From NCBI GenBank assembly GCA_964432485.1, contig CAYSNP010000012.1:1-49181 (forward strand): a stretch of 49,181 bases of DNA, read 5' to 3'. Origin of the DNA: CAYSNP01 sp964432485 (lineage in GTDB: Bacteria; Bacillota; Clostridia; Christensenellales; DTU072). Position 1 is the stretch's first letter. Each line of letters begins with the position of its first letter. A program made the position numbers and the translations under genes. Below, one piece after another: positions 8,876-18,371 of the stretch. The notes below the pieces were generated by a model, which saw only the letters and a list, made by a program, of their open reading frames with translations, did not search any database and had not been told where the DNA came from.

Positions 8876-10124
8876 GATAATATTACATTCAGATATTAAC
8901 AACTTTTATGCTTCGGTAGAAATTAGGCTTAACCCCAAGCTGGAAGGAAAATGTATAGCAGTAGCAGGCGACCCTAAAAAAAGGCATGGTATTGTATTGG
9001 CAAAAAGCAATCAAGCCAAAGCATATGGAGTTAAGACTGCAGAACCGTTATGGCAAGCAAAAAAGAAATGCCCGCAACTTATTTTTATCCCTCCCAACTA
9101 TAAAAAATATACGGAATACAGCAAGGCAATCTTTGATATCTATACTCGCTACACCGATTTGGTAGAAAGTTTTGGTCAAGACGAATGCTGGCTGGACACT
9201 ACGGGCAGCGTAAAACTGTTTGGAGACGGGTTGAGTGTTGCAAACAGAATAAGAGCGGATATAAAAAAAGAAACCGGGCTTAGTGTATCAATAGGGGTAT
9301 CTTTTAATAAGATTTTTGCCAAACTCGGCAGCGATATCAAGAAACCGGACGCTGTAACAGTAATAAGCAAAGATAATTTTAAGGATATAGTTTGGTCGCT
9401 GCCCACTCATGCTATGATATATATTGGCAAGGCAACAGCAAAAGCGTTATCCAAGCTGGGGATAAACACAATAGGTGAGCTTGCCTCTGCCGATAAAAGT
9501 AGTTTGGAGAGCCTTTTTGGCAAGATGGGCACAAAGTTTTATGAATATGCATGGGGAAGAGACAGCGACCCCGTTGCACGCTTTGACGCTGTCCGCTTGC
9601 CTGACAGTATAGGCAACGGTACTACTACAGCCAGCGATATTGCCGCTATAGAGGATGCGGAAAGAGTGATTTTTGCACTGTGCGAAGTAATAGCTTATCG
9701 GTTGCGGCAGCAAAAAATGGTAGCGGGCGGCATATCAATTAACTTGCGGGATACTAACTTAAAGACAATTACCAGGCAGGAAGCCCTGCTTTCTCCTATT
9801 GGGACAGCTACTCAGCTTGCAGAAAAGGCTGTGCAAATATTAAAAGCCCATTATAACTTTTCCTCTATGCCTCCTCTTAGGACAATTACAGTATCCGCCT
9901 ATGCGCTATCTTCTCAAAGTGAAGCATACCAATTGTCGCTGTTTGCTAAAGATAGCGCAAAAGACAGCCATTTGGAATCAAATATAGATAAATTAAGGGA
10001 TAAATACGGGGCAGCGGTAATTCAAAGGGCGCTTAATTTGGAGACGCCTTATACTTGTGATGCAAAAGAAATAGATGAAGGTTTTTTGCCTTTTGATAAG
10101 GGAAACTTAAACAAGCAAGATTAG
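8868..10124 (+). CDS. dinB: DNA polymerase IV (Y-family translesion polymerase)
   Basis: Error-prone translesion polymerase. The first acidic motif is HSDINNFYASVE and the second catalytic pair lies in SFGQDECWLD, a variant of the SIDE(A)YLD motif. Palm, fingers and thumb are followed by the little-finger domain. A beta-clamp binding pentapeptide QLSLF is at about residues 355-359, with some 60 residues after it, so the clamp motif is not at the extreme C-terminus. It overlaps coaE by 8 bp and therefore follows polA and coaE in one operon. No LexA-like operator is apparent close to this start, so SOS control would have to come from elsewhere. Confidence 0.95.
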   Translation: MDRIILHSDINNFYASVEIRLNPKLEGKCIAVAGDPKKRHGIVLAKSNQAKAYGVKTAEPLWQAKKKCPQLIFIPPNYKKYTEYSKAIFDIYTRYTDLVESFGQDECWLDTTGSVKLFGDGLSVANRIRADIKKETGLSVSIGVSFNKIFAKLGSDIKKPDAVTVISKDNFKDIVWSLPTHAMIYIGKATAKALSKLGINTIGELASADKSSLESLFGKMGTKFYEYAWGRDSDPVARFDAVRLPDSIGNGTTTASDIAAIEDAERVIFALCEVIAYRLRQQKMVAGGISINLRDTNLKTITRQEALLSPIGTATQLAEKAVQILKAHYNFSSMPPLRTITVSAYALSSQSEAYQLSLFAKDSAKDSHLESNIDKLRDKYGAAVIQRALNLETPYTCDAKEIDEGFLPFDKGNLNKQD

Positions 10125-10193
10125 CAAAAGTCCTTATGTCTTGGCTTTCTTATAAAAATGGAAGAATTTTTATTGCAGTCAACCTACATTCTA

Positions 10194-10222
10194 TTGACTA
10201 AAAATATTTAAATAGCTATAAT
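10194..10222 (+). promoter_or_regulatory. Sigma-A-type promoter of secDF
   Basis: TTGACT (10194-10199), 17-bp spacer, perfect TATAAT (10217-10222). Transcription would begin near 10229, giving a leader of about 23 nt that contains GGAGG (10240-10244), 7 nt before the GTG of secD. This is one of the strongest promoter predictions in the window. Confidence 0.8.
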
Positions 10223-10251
10223 ATTATGGATAAACTATTGGAGGCAATCGG

Positions 10252-11535
10252 GTGAGCAAAAAGAAGGCAATTATTATACTGGCTTGTGTAACTGTATTTA
10301 TAATACTTGCCGCTCTAATTATAATCCCTCTTAACGGTAAAGATAACTTCAAGATAGGCAAATCAAATTATGATTTTTACTGGGTAAGCAAAGCTATTAA
10401 GTTGGGATTGGACCTTGAGGGCGGCATGTATGCAGAATATATAGCAGATTTAGAGGGAGTAGAAGACCCTCCGGGAGCAATTAACGGTGCAATGAGCAAC
10501 TTATCCAGTTTGCTTTTTTCCAAAGGTTATACTGAAGCTGTAGTGACAAAAGTCGGTAACGACGGTATTAGGGTAGAAGTGCCTTCCGTAGAAGATACAG
10601 AAGCGCTAATGGCACTTATCGGCAAACCTGCTAAGTTAGAGTTTAAGGATGAAAACGGTGAGGTATTAATAGAGGGCAATAAGCATCTTGATAAAGCAAA
10701 TGCCGCACTCCAAAACGGTCAATATATAATTGAATTAAAGTTTAACAGAGCAGGCACAGAGGCTTTTGCAAAAGCAACGGAAGCTAATCTTAATAAAGAA
10801 ATAGGTATCTTTATTGATGATGCGGAGATAATGAGCCCCAGGGTCAACTCTGTAATCAGCGATGGCAAAGCTATCATTGAAGGCAAGTACAGTCAAACTT
10901 ATGCAGAAGAGACAGCTACCAAAATCAATTCCGGCGCATTGGGAGTTAAACTTTCTTTAGTCAATTCTGAAACAATTTCTCCTACACTAGGATCAGAAGC
11001 CTTAAAATACGGTATTATAGCGGGCGCTCTTGGCATATTATTCGTTATTATTTTTATGAGCGTTATTTATAGAGGATTAGGACTTTGCGCTTCTCTTGCT
11101 TTATTAATTTATACCGAAATATTAGTTATCCTGCTTGCAATAGTGCCTTGGGTACAGCTTACTTTGCCCGGTATTGCTGGTATTATCCTAAGTATAGGTA
11201 TGGCGGTGGATGCCAATGTAGTTGTTTTTGAAAGAATTAAAGACGAAATGAAGTCAGGCAAGAGAACAATTCAATCTGCTGTTAATACAGGTTTCAAAAA
11301 GGCAATAGTCGCTATATTAGACGCTAATATTACTACAATTATGGGTGCGCTGGTAATGATGTTTGTTGGCGCAACCGCAATAAAGAGTTTTGCAATTACT
11401 TTATTTATTGGTATTTTGGTGTCTATGTTTACCGCTTTGTTTGTAACAAGATTTATTCTTAAAGCTGTCCTTACCTTACAGCCGGAGGAAAGATTCTATG
11501 GCTTAGCTGCAAAGGAGGTAAAGAAATATGCTTAA
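10252..11535 (+). CDS. secD: Protein translocase subunit SecD
   Basis: Membrane component that uses the proton gradient to help Sec substrates complete export. There is an N-terminal membrane helix (about 5-25), the conserved GLDLEGGMY motif, an extracytoplasmic P1-type domain, and a C-terminal five-helix bundle with the family motif GMAVDANVVVFERIKDE. At 427 residues it is of the short Bacillota type. GTG start with GGAGG at 7 nt. It overlaps secF by 8 bp; the secF ribosome site AAAGGAGG (11511-11518) lies within its last codons. YajC is not visible here. Confidence 0.95.
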   Translation: MSKKKAIIILACVTVFIILAALIIIPLNGKDNFKIGKSNYDFYWVSKAIKLGLDLEGGMYAEYIADLEGVEDPPGAINGAMSNLSSLLFSKGYTEAVVTKVGNDGIRVEVPSVEDTEALMALIGKPAKLEFKDENGEVLIEGNKHLDKANAALQNGQYIIELKFNRAGTEAFAKATEANLNKEIGIFIDDAEIMSPRVNSVISDGKAIIEGKYSQTYAEETATKINSGALGVKLSLVNSETISPTLGSEALKYGIIAGALGILFVIIFMSVIYRGLGLCASLALLIYTEILVILLAIVPWVQLTLPGIAGIILSIGMAVDANVVVFERIKDEMKSGKRTIQSAVNTGFKKAIVAILDANITTIMGALVMMFVGATAIKSFAITLFIGILVSMFTALFVTRFILKAVLTLQPEERFYGLAAKEVKKYA

Positions 11536-12601
11536 GAAATTCTTTGCTAAGCTGGATTACCGAGGAAAAGAAATTAAAGTTTTTGAGCATTATAAAACTT
11601 GGTTTTTCTTGCCGCTAATTCTATTGTTTATTTGTTTAGCGCTTGGCACTTTCTATCAGTTCAGCGATAATTATTCGGGTTTTGCCAATGTCGGCATTGA
11701 CTTTCAAGGCGGCACAGTGCTAAATGTCGAAATGCATGGCTTTGATATGAACAAAAATAATTATGGCAAAAATCTAGGGCTAATAAGCAAAGCGGTTGAT
11801 AAAAACGGTCTGCATATCAGCGTAGACCAGCGCAGCGGCGATTCTGCTATTATTGTTAGGTATACTAATGTGGCGCATGGCGAGGATCTTGGCGCTGATG
11901 CCGAAAAAATGAATGCTGTCAACAATCAAGTCAGGCAAGATGTTATTGCCAATTTTAAGGCAGAATATGGCTCACAAGTAGATATAAAAGCCACTACCAG
12001 CTTAACCGGAGCTACTGCAAGCAGTAGGTTAATAAAAACCGCTGTCCTTTCCGTGTTAATTTCAGTTGCGCTTATCTTGATATATGTTGCGGTGCGGTTT
12101 GACTTATTTAGCGGATTGGCTACAATTGTAGCATTGCTTTACGATTTAGTGCTGATGACTGCGCTGACTATAGCTTTTAGATTGCAAATTAACAGCTCCT
12201 TTATAGCTTGTATTATTACCATTGTGGGATATGCTATTAACAACTGTATTATAATTTTTGACAGAGTAAGGGACAACCTTGCGCCTTATAAGGCAGGCAA
12301 TAAAAAAATGGTGGTAAGAGAAATTGTAGACTCTTCAGTTACAGCCACATTTACCCGTTCTCTATATACTACAATTACTTCTTTAATAACATTAGTATTG
12401 CTTGCAATATTTGGCGTATCCGCAATTGTAGAGTTTGCGTTGCCAATTATTTTTGGTCTACTGATAGGGTTGTTTACTTCTACTTTTATTGCTCCTTCTA
12501 TTTGGGGCATACTGCAAACGCAAAAGCTGGACGGGTTTAGAGCTTGGAAGAATCTATTTAGACCTCGCTCAACAAAAAAGATTAAAACCGCAAAAGGTTA
12601 A
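11528..12601 (+). CDS. secF: Protein translocase subunit SecF
   Basis: Partner of SecD in the SecDF export complex. After a short N-terminus there is a membrane helix (about 24-44), the family motif NVGIDFQGGTVLNVEM, a periplasmic-side loop domain, then five hydrophobic segments containing VGYAINNCIIIFDRVRDN. The DRVRDN region corresponds to the SecF/SecD proton-path signature. Start ATG overlaps secD, so the two are coupled and made in similar amounts. The gene is followed at once by an intrinsic terminator, ending the secDF unit. Confidence 0.95.
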   Translation: MLKKFFAKLDYRGKEIKVFEHYKTWFFLPLILLFICLALGTFYQFSDNYSGFANVGIDFQGGTVLNVEMHGFDMNKNNYGKNLGLISKAVDKNGLHISVDQRSGDSAIIVRYTNVAHGEDLGADAEKMNAVNNQVRQDVIANFKAEYGSQVDIKATTSLTGATASSRLIKTAVLSVLISVALILIYVAVRFDLFSGLATIVALLYDLVLMTALTIAFRLQINSSFIACIITIVGYAINNCIIIFDRVRDNLAPYKAGNKKMVVREIVDSSVTATFTRSLYTTITSLITLVLLAIFGVSAIVEFALPIIFGLLIGLFTSTFIAPSIWGILQTQKLDGFRAWKNLFRPRSTKKIKTAKG

Positions 12602-12608
12602 AAAACAG

Positions 12609-12640
12609 TAAAGCCCATAGCGTTTATGGGCTTTATTTTT
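12609..12640 (+). terminator. Intrinsic terminator after secF
   Basis: A perfect 11-bp stem (arms 12609-12619 and 12625-12635, core AAGCCCATA/TATGGGCTT) with a 5-nt loop is followed by a run of five T. It begins 8 nt after the secF stop. It lies just ahead of recJ, so recJ is expected to need its own promoter or readthrough. Confidence 0.88.
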
Positions 12641-12649
12641 GGGATAAAA

Positions 12650-14965
12650 ATGCCTAAGTATATTTTAAGAAATCAAGCTGACCGGCTGCAGGCTGAACAG
12701 CTTGCCAAAGAATGCAATATTAATAAAATTGTAGCCGGCTTGCTGCTAGCAAGAGGCATAGATACTGCCGCTGCGGCAATTAAGTTTTTGCAGCCGGATT
12801 TAGCTGAGCTGTGCTCTCCCTTTGATTTAATAGGCATTAGAGAAGCCTGCAAACTAATCCGGTCTGTAATTGCTTGTAAAGGCAAGATTGTAATTTATGC
12901 TGATTATGATGCGGACGGGGTAGGTGCTGCGGCAATACTGCACTTAGCATTCAAAGAAATAGGCATAGTTTCCGATGTCTATATCCCCAATAGAAAGAAT
13001 GAAGGTTACGGGCTGACTGTCAGCGCTTTGAAACTTATTAAAGAGCAATACAATCCCCGCTTGATTATTACCGTAGATTGCGGCATTAGCGCAATAGAGG
13101 AAGTTGCTTTTGCCAAAGAACAGCTGGGTATAGATATTATTGTAACTGACCACCACGAGCCTCAAGCGGTATTGCCCAATGCCATTTGCATCAACCCCCA
13201 TTTAGTACAGGGCTATCCTCCTCTTTGCGGCGCAGGGGTAGCACTAAAGTTGGCAGAAGCACTATGCGGACAAGCTCAAGCTATGCAGTATTTGGATATA
13301 TGCGCCATTTCTACAGTAGCTGATATGGTGCCGCTAATTGCCGACAATAGAATTATTGCAGCTTATGGGTTGCGCTTGTTAGCTAAAAAGCAAACTAGAA
13401 TAGGGCTAAGGATGCTAATGGAGCGCATTGGAATAGGGGACGAGCTCTCTTCTTACGATATAGCATTCAAAATTGCTCCCCGCTTAAATGCTGTGGGTAG
13501 GCTGGATAGCGCAAATAGTGCCTTTAGGCTGCTAGTTAGTCAAGACACGACAGAACTTTCATTGCTGGTAGAGGAGCTGGAGTTGGCAAATACGGTGCGG
13601 CAAGAGCTTTGCGAAAAGACTTTTGAGCATGCTAAAGAGAAACTTTTAGCTTATAACTTATTTGAAGGCGGAATTATTGCCCTGGAGGATAAGAGCTGGG
13701 ACTCCGGTATCGTTGGGATAGTTGCGGCTAAGTTATGTGAGGAATTCAAAAGACCTGTTATTTTGTTTTCCCATCAAGACGGGCTGCTTAAAGGCTCTGC
13801 CCGCAGTATAAACGGTGCTAATATCTTTTTAGCTCTTAAAAGCGCGCAAGACTTGCTTATCTCTTTTGGAGGGCATAGTATGGCGGCGGGAGCAAGTTTG
13901 GGCAAAGACAACTTAAAAGCGCTTGCTTGCTCAATTGACAGATATTTTGCCAAGCAAAATATTACCTTTGCGGAGCATACATACTCCTATGATTTTGCAT
14001 TGGCAAGCGAAGCTGTGGATTTGCAGCTGGCAGCTCAGCTCAAAAAGATGCAGCCTTTTGGTCTGGGCAACCCCGCTCCCTGCTTTTTAACAGAATATAC
14101 CGCCAATTCTTTTAGCAGAATGGCAAAGCATAAGCATATACTTTCTCGCTCAAAAAATATAACCTTATTAGGCTTTAATATGCTTAACTTATTAGAGGCA
14201 GTAAATGGCGGCGCTGAAATTATTTATAATATAGAGTTAGATTATTTTAGAAATAAACCTATTGTCAATGGCATTATTAAAAGTATAAAAGTCAGTCGGC
14301 TGCCCAACGCAGAAGTGTTGTTATCACGCTATTTTTCGCTTTATAATGTTAAGAGTTTTAAGTATAGGGGCAAACGCAGAAAGCCGCAAAAGGACTTTGG
14401 ACATATTGTAATAGCTTATTCTAAGGAAGGTTTTGATAAGGCTTGCGCTTTATATCCTTTTTATAATCAATCTATCTTTACGCTGGGTTGCTCTAATCCT
14501 GTTAATACCGTTATATTGTCTCCGGATAAGGAGCTGGACTTTAGTTATTATGGGGAAATTAGCTTTGCGGATAAACTGCCTAAGGGTTTTGCAAGCATAG
14601 TTAACGCTAGCTATGGCAAGGTAAAATATTTGAGCTTTGCCGCTGCTCCTTATGTAGACTCAACCCTTAGCGTCCCTTTGTTGCGCCAATATTATTTAAT
14701 TATGAAAAAGCTGCTTTCAGGCAAAGAGGACAATGTTACAGCGCTATATAATAGGGTAGCAGCCCGCCATACGGTAACATTATCAGATTTTTCTTTGGCT
14801 TACAATATATTTAAAGAATTAGCATTGATATGTACGGATAAAAATGATATTATTTATTTTAGCAAGGAAAAGGTTGAGCTATGCGCTTCTCAACTTTACT
14901 TGCAAACTATAAAGGATAAGGTTGACTATGCAGAAGCTGCTTGCGCTAGCGAAAACAAAGTTTAG
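12650..14965 (+). CDS. recJ: Single-stranded-DNA-specific exonuclease RecJ
   Basis: 5'-3' exonuclease on single-stranded DNA in recombination and mismatch repair. DHH-family motifs appear in order: DYDADG (residues 85-90), TVDCGISA, TDHHEP (DHH at 167-169), CGAGVALKLAEAL and ADMVPL, then the DHHA1 motif GGHSMAAGAS and an OB-fold and C-terminal extension as in Bacillus RecJ. Length 771 residues fits that type. The frame is open from an ATG at 12626, but that codon lies within the terminator hairpin; the ATG at 12650 gives the normal N-terminus PKYILRNQ. Neither has a good Shine-Dalgarno site. The end overlaps relA by 38 bp. Confidence 0.93.
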   Translation: MPKYILRNQADRLQAEQLAKECNINKIVAGLLLARGIDTAAAAIKFLQPDLAELCSPFDLIGIREACKLIRSVIACKGKIVIYADYDADGVGAAAILHLAFKEIGIVSDVYIPNRKNEGYGLTVSALKLIKEQYNPRLIITVDCGISAIEEVAFAKEQLGIDIIVTDHHEPQAVLPNAICINPHLVQGYPPLCGAGVALKLAEALCGQAQAMQYLDICAISTVADMVPLIADNRIIAAYGLRLLAKKQTRIGLRMLMERIGIGDELSSYDIAFKIAPRLNAVGRLDSANSAFRLLVSQDTTELSLLVEELELANTVRQELCEKTFEHAKEKLLAYNLFEGGIIALEDKSWDSGIVGIVAAKLCEEFKRPVILFSHQDGLLKGSARSINGANIFLALKSAQDLLISFGGHSMAAGASLGKDNLKALACSIDRYFAKQNITFAEHTYSYDFALASEAVDLQLAAQLKKMQPFGLGNPAPCFLTEYTANSFSRMAKHKHILSRSKNITLLGFNMLNLLEAVNGGAEIIYNIELDYFRNKPIVNGIIKSIKVSRLPNAEVLLSRYFSLYNVKSFKYRGKRRKPQKDFGHIVIAYSKEGFDKACALYPFYNQSIFTLGCSNPVNTVILSPDKELDFSYYGEISFADKLPKGFASIVNASYGKVKYLSFAAAPYVDSTLSVPLLRQYYLIMKKLLSGKEDNVTALYNRVAARHTVTLSDFSLAYNIFKELALICTDKNDIIYFSKEKVELCASQLYLQTIKDKVDYAEAACASENKV

Positions 14966-17096
14966 CGAGCACGATTATCAATGTGTGGAGTATGCCCTTG
15001 AGTTTGCGGTAAAAGCGCACCAAGGTCAATTGCGCATGAGCGGCGAGCCATATATTAACCATCCTATACAAACTGCGATTATCCTGCTAAACTTAGGTAT
15101 GGATACAGCAACTGTAATTAGTGCTATTTTACATGATGTGCTGGAAGATACCAAAGTTAGCGAGGGGGAAGTAAAGCAAAAATTTGGTGAGCAAATACTT
15201 AGCTTGGTAATAGGGGTAACAAAAATCTCTAAGATTCGCTACACCAGCGAAAAGGAAGCACAAGCCGAAAATATTCGCAAACTGTTTTTTGCTATGGCAG
15301 AGGATATAAGAGTCCTTATTATTAAACTTGCAGACCGACTGCATAATATGCGCACATTGGATTATATCGGAAAAGAAAAACAGCAGCGCATTGCGCTAGA
15401 AACTTTAGAGATTTACGCACCTTTGGCAGGGCGGCTGGGGATATCAAGTTTTAAGACAGAACTGGAAGACCTATGTATGAAGTATCTATATCCTAAGGAG
15501 TTTCAGGAATTGTCTAACGCTATTGAGCTAAAGCGTGAAGAGCGTATGGGATTCGTCAATAAAATTGCTTTGGATATAGAGCAGCAATTAAAAGAGCTGA
15601 ATATAAAAGGTGAGGTCAAAGGACGCCCCAAGCATTTTTATAGTATTTTTAAGAAAATGAGGAGCACCGATAAGACCCTTGACCAAATATATGACCTGAT
15701 TGCAGTTAGGGTAATAGTAGAAACGCTAAGCGATTGTTATACGATGTTGGGGCTGATTCATTCTATTTGGCGGCCTGTGCCGGGCAGATTCAAAGATTAT
15801 ATAGCTATGCCCAAGCCCAATATGTATCAATCTTTACATACTACGGTAGTGTCTAATTTTGGCACTACTTTTGAAATACAAATCCGTACTTATGAAATGA
15901 ATAATGTAGCAGAATACGGAATAGCTGCTCATTGGATGTATAAGGAAGGCGAAAAGCAAGATGACGATTATGCTTCAAAGCTAAGCTGGGTTAAAGAAAT
16001 GATGGAAGTGCAAGCCGACTTAAAAGACTCCGTAGAGTTTATGGAAACCTTAAAGCTGGATGTGCTTTCTAACGAAATATATGTCTTTAGTCCCAAAGGG
16101 GATGTATTTAACTTGCCCCGAGGAGCTAATTGTATTGATTTTGCCTATGCGGTACACTCTGCGGTAGGAAACAAATGTGTAGGCGCAAAAATCAATAATA
16201 AAATAGTGCCTTTAGGCACTCCGCTTAACAATGGCGACATTATAGAAATCTTAACCCAAGCCAACTCCAAAGGTCCTTCCCGAGATTGGTTGAAAATAGC
16301 CAAGACTGCCTCCGCTAGGGCAAAAATCCGCAGCTTTTTCAAAAAAGCTATGCAAGACGAAAATATTAAGCTGGGCAAGGAAATGATGGAAAAGGAAGCT
16401 AAGCACAGAGGCTATGCGCTTTCGGATTTGCTTGTGCCCGGCTGGGTTAAACTTATACAGGAGCGCTATTCATTTTCTTCATTAGATGATATTTATGCCA
16501 GTATTGGCTACGGCGGCATTACTACTAATCAAATATTGCTAAAATTAATTGACTTTTATAAAAAAGATCAAGCAACTAAAGAAGCTGTGATAATAACAGA
16601 CAGCACTCAAGAGATAGAGCGTCGGCCAGCCCCTCGCAGACATAGTTCCGGCATTTTGATAGAAGGTTTTGATGATTTTTTAATAAGGATTTCCAAATGT
16701 TGCAATCCTGTGCCCGGCGATGAAATAATAGGTTATGTTTCCCGGGGGCGAGGCGTTTCTGTGCATAGAAAAGATTGTCCTAATATGCGCAATATCGAAG
16801 AGGGTAGAATAATTTCTGCAGAATGGGCTCTTGATGCCGACTCCAGCTTTATTGCATCAATCAGAATAGATGCTCAAAACCGCAGCGGTCTGCTTAATAA
16901 AATCACTTCGGTAATTTCTGCAGAAAAGCTGCAAATTGCATCTGTAAACGCAAGGGCAAGGAACAAAGGCTCGCAAGATGCCATTATCCTGTTGGCCATA
17001 GAAATTAAGGAATTGGCACAACTGGGACACCTTATTACCAAATTAAAAGCTATTGAAGGCGTATATGATGTATATAGGGACAGCAAAGTGCATTAA
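14928..17096 (+). CDS. relA: Bifunctional (p)ppGpp synthetase/hydrolase, RelA/SpoT family
   Basis: Makes and degrades the alarmone (p)ppGpp. Domains in order: HD hydrolase with intact ILHDVLEDT (H69-D70), synthetase with GRPKHFYSIFKKM, YDLIAVRVI and MPKPNMYQSLHTTV, TGS (VFSPKGDVFNLPRGAN), a zinc-finger/CC region around SKCCNPVPGDEI, and a C-terminal ACT domain. The intact HD residues argue for hydrolase activity, so this is a Rel-type enzyme rather than a synthetase-only RelA. A TTG at 14922 is in frame, but the ATG at 14928 is preferred, with AAGG 6 nt upstream. Translation is coupled to recJ. The apt gene often found between recJ and relA is absent. Confidence 0.95.
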   Translation: MQKLLALAKTKFSEHDYQCVEYALEFAVKAHQGQLRMSGEPYINHPIQTAIILLNLGMDTATVISAILHDVLEDTKVSEGEVKQKFGEQILSLVIGVTKISKIRYTSEKEAQAENIRKLFFAMAEDIRVLIIKLADRLHNMRTLDYIGKEKQQRIALETLEIYAPLAGRLGISSFKTELEDLCMKYLYPKEFQELSNAIELKREERMGFVNKIALDIEQQLKELNIKGEVKGRPKHFYSIFKKMRSTDKTLDQIYDLIAVRVIVETLSDCYTMLGLIHSIWRPVPGRFKDYIAMPKPNMYQSLHTTVVSNFGTTFEIQIRTYEMNNVAEYGIAAHWMYKEGEKQDDDYASKLSWVKEMMEVQADLKDSVEFMETLKLDVLSNEIYVFSPKGDVFNLPRGANCIDFAYAVHSAVGNKCVGAKINNKIVPLGTPLNNGDIIEILTQANSKGPSRDWLKIAKTASARAKIRSFFKKAMQDENIKLGKEMMEKEAKHRGYALSDLLVPGWVKLIQERYSFSSLDDIYASIGYGGITTNQILLKLIDFYKKDQATKEAVIITDSTQEIERRPAPRRHSSGILIEGFDDFLIRISKCCNPVPGDEIIGYVSRGRGVSVHRKDCPNMRNIEEGRIISAEWALDADSSFIASIRIDAQNRSGLLNKITSVISAEKLQIASVNARARNKGSQDAIILLAIEIKELAQLGHLITKLKAIEGVYDVYRDSKVH

Positions 17097-17111
17097 AATT
17101 GTCTTTTAAGA

Positions 17112-17140
17112 TTGATTTGTCGTTTATTGTATGATAGAAT
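17112..17140 (+). promoter_or_regulatory. Candidate promoter of the M28 peptidase gene
   Basis: TTGATT (17112-17117), 17-bp spacer and TAGAAT (17135-17140), followed by GGAGG (17153-17157) 6 nt before the ATG. It stands in the 67-bp gap after relA. Confidence 0.5.
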
Positions 17141-17163
17141 TAAAAAGTTAATGGAGGTAAAAA

Positions 17164-18363
17164 ATGGTAAGCAAAGAAACTAAGAAGCAAAATGTAGCGT
17201 ACATTACTAGCCAAATTGAGCATATTATCAAGACATTTGGCAAGAGAGACCCGGGCAGCGAGGGAGAAAGAGCGGCGCAGGAATATATGCGCAGCGAGCT
17301 GGATAAGTATACAGACAGCTCTGTACTTGAAGATTTCAAAATCAACCCCGGTTCTTTTTTTGGTTGGATTCCCTTTACTGCCACTTGCGCACTTTTAGGG
17401 CTCTTGTCATCCTTTTTAGTGGCTTGGCTTCCTATAGTATTTATTGTGCTGGGCTTGATACCAATGCTCACTCAGTTTATACTGTATAAGACTACTTTTG
17501 ACCCGCTTTTTGCAGAAAAGATTTCTTGCAACTTAATGGCAACTAAGCAGCCGCAAGGCGAAGTTAAAAGGCGCATTATTTTTGGCGGGCATGCTGATGC
17601 CACTTGGGAATGGACTATCAACTATAAGTTTGGCGGAGTAGGTTTTGCTATTGAGTTTTTAGTTTCATTGATTGGAGCAATTTATCTTATATTTTTAGGT
17701 ATTTACGGTGCTGCTAAAGGCGGCACCAGCTTAACTTTATCGTTAATAGGGCTGGTATTTGTACCTTTTTGGATAGGCTTATATTTCTTTTCTAATTCTA
17801 AAATTGTAGTGGACGGTGCAAATGATAATCTTACTGCCTGCCTTACTTCCATAGCTATTATTAAAGCATTGAACGAAGAAGGCATAAAGCTAGAAAATAC
17901 TGAGCTTTGCGCTTTTATTTCAGGCTCTGAGGAATGCGGCCTAAGAGGAGCAAAGGCTTGGGCGGCAGCTCATAAAGATGATTACAATGATGTAGAAACT
18001 ATATTTATACCCCTTGAAACGCTAAGAGAAGTGAATCACCTTTCTATTTATTCCCGAGACCTTAACGGTATAGTAAAAACTGACCCTCAAGTGTGCAAGC
18101 TGCTCAAGATTGCAAGTGCGAATGCAGGATTCCCCAATGTGAATTATGCTACTGTTACCGTAGGTTCTACTGACTCTGCGGCTTTAGTGCAAGCTGGCTT
18201 AAAAGCGGCTACACTGGCTGCAATGGACCACAATTTGCAAGACTATTATCATACCCGCAGAGATACTTACGACAATATAAGCGAAGAATGTTTGGAAGCA
18301 TCTTTGGATATTTGTCTTGCCGCTTTGGAGGAGTTTGACAAAAACGGACTGCCCGAAGCCTAG
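17164..18363 (+). CDS. Membrane-embedded M28-family metallopeptidase
   Basis: Predicted zinc aminopeptidase/carboxypeptidase-like enzyme. Candidate two-zinc ligands are H143 and D145 in GGHADA, D221 in GANDN, the catalytic-base pair E256-E257 in SGSEECGLRG, and a late histidine in AMDHNLQDYYHT (about H356). Unlike soluble M28 enzymes it has two hydrophobic hairpins: about residues 60-104 and, inserted between the first and second zinc ligands, about 162-216. This would place the active site against a membrane. The fold family is clear; substrate is unknown. It has its own promoter and an ideal GGAGG site. The next gene, 8 bp downstream, is a glycosidase with no obvious functional link. Confidence 0.85.
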   Translation: MVSKETKKQNVAYITSQIEHIIKTFGKRDPGSEGERAAQEYMRSELDKYTDSSVLEDFKINPGSFFGWIPFTATCALLGLLSSFLVAWLPIVFIVLGLIPMLTQFILYKTTFDPLFAEKISCNLMATKQPQGEVKRRIIFGGHADATWEWTINYKFGGVGFAIEFLVSLIGAIYLIFLGIYGAAKGGTSLTLSLIGLVFVPFWIGLYFFSNSKIVVDGANDNLTACLTSIAIIKALNEEGIKLENTELCAFISGSEECGLRGAKAWAAAHKDDYNDVETIFIPLETLREVNHLSIYSRDLNGIVKTDPQVCKLLKIASANAGFPNVNYATVTVGSTDSAALVQAGLKAATLAAMDHNLQDYYHTRRDTYDNISEECLEASLDICLAALEEFDKNGLPEA

Positions 18364-18371
18364 GAGTAGTT

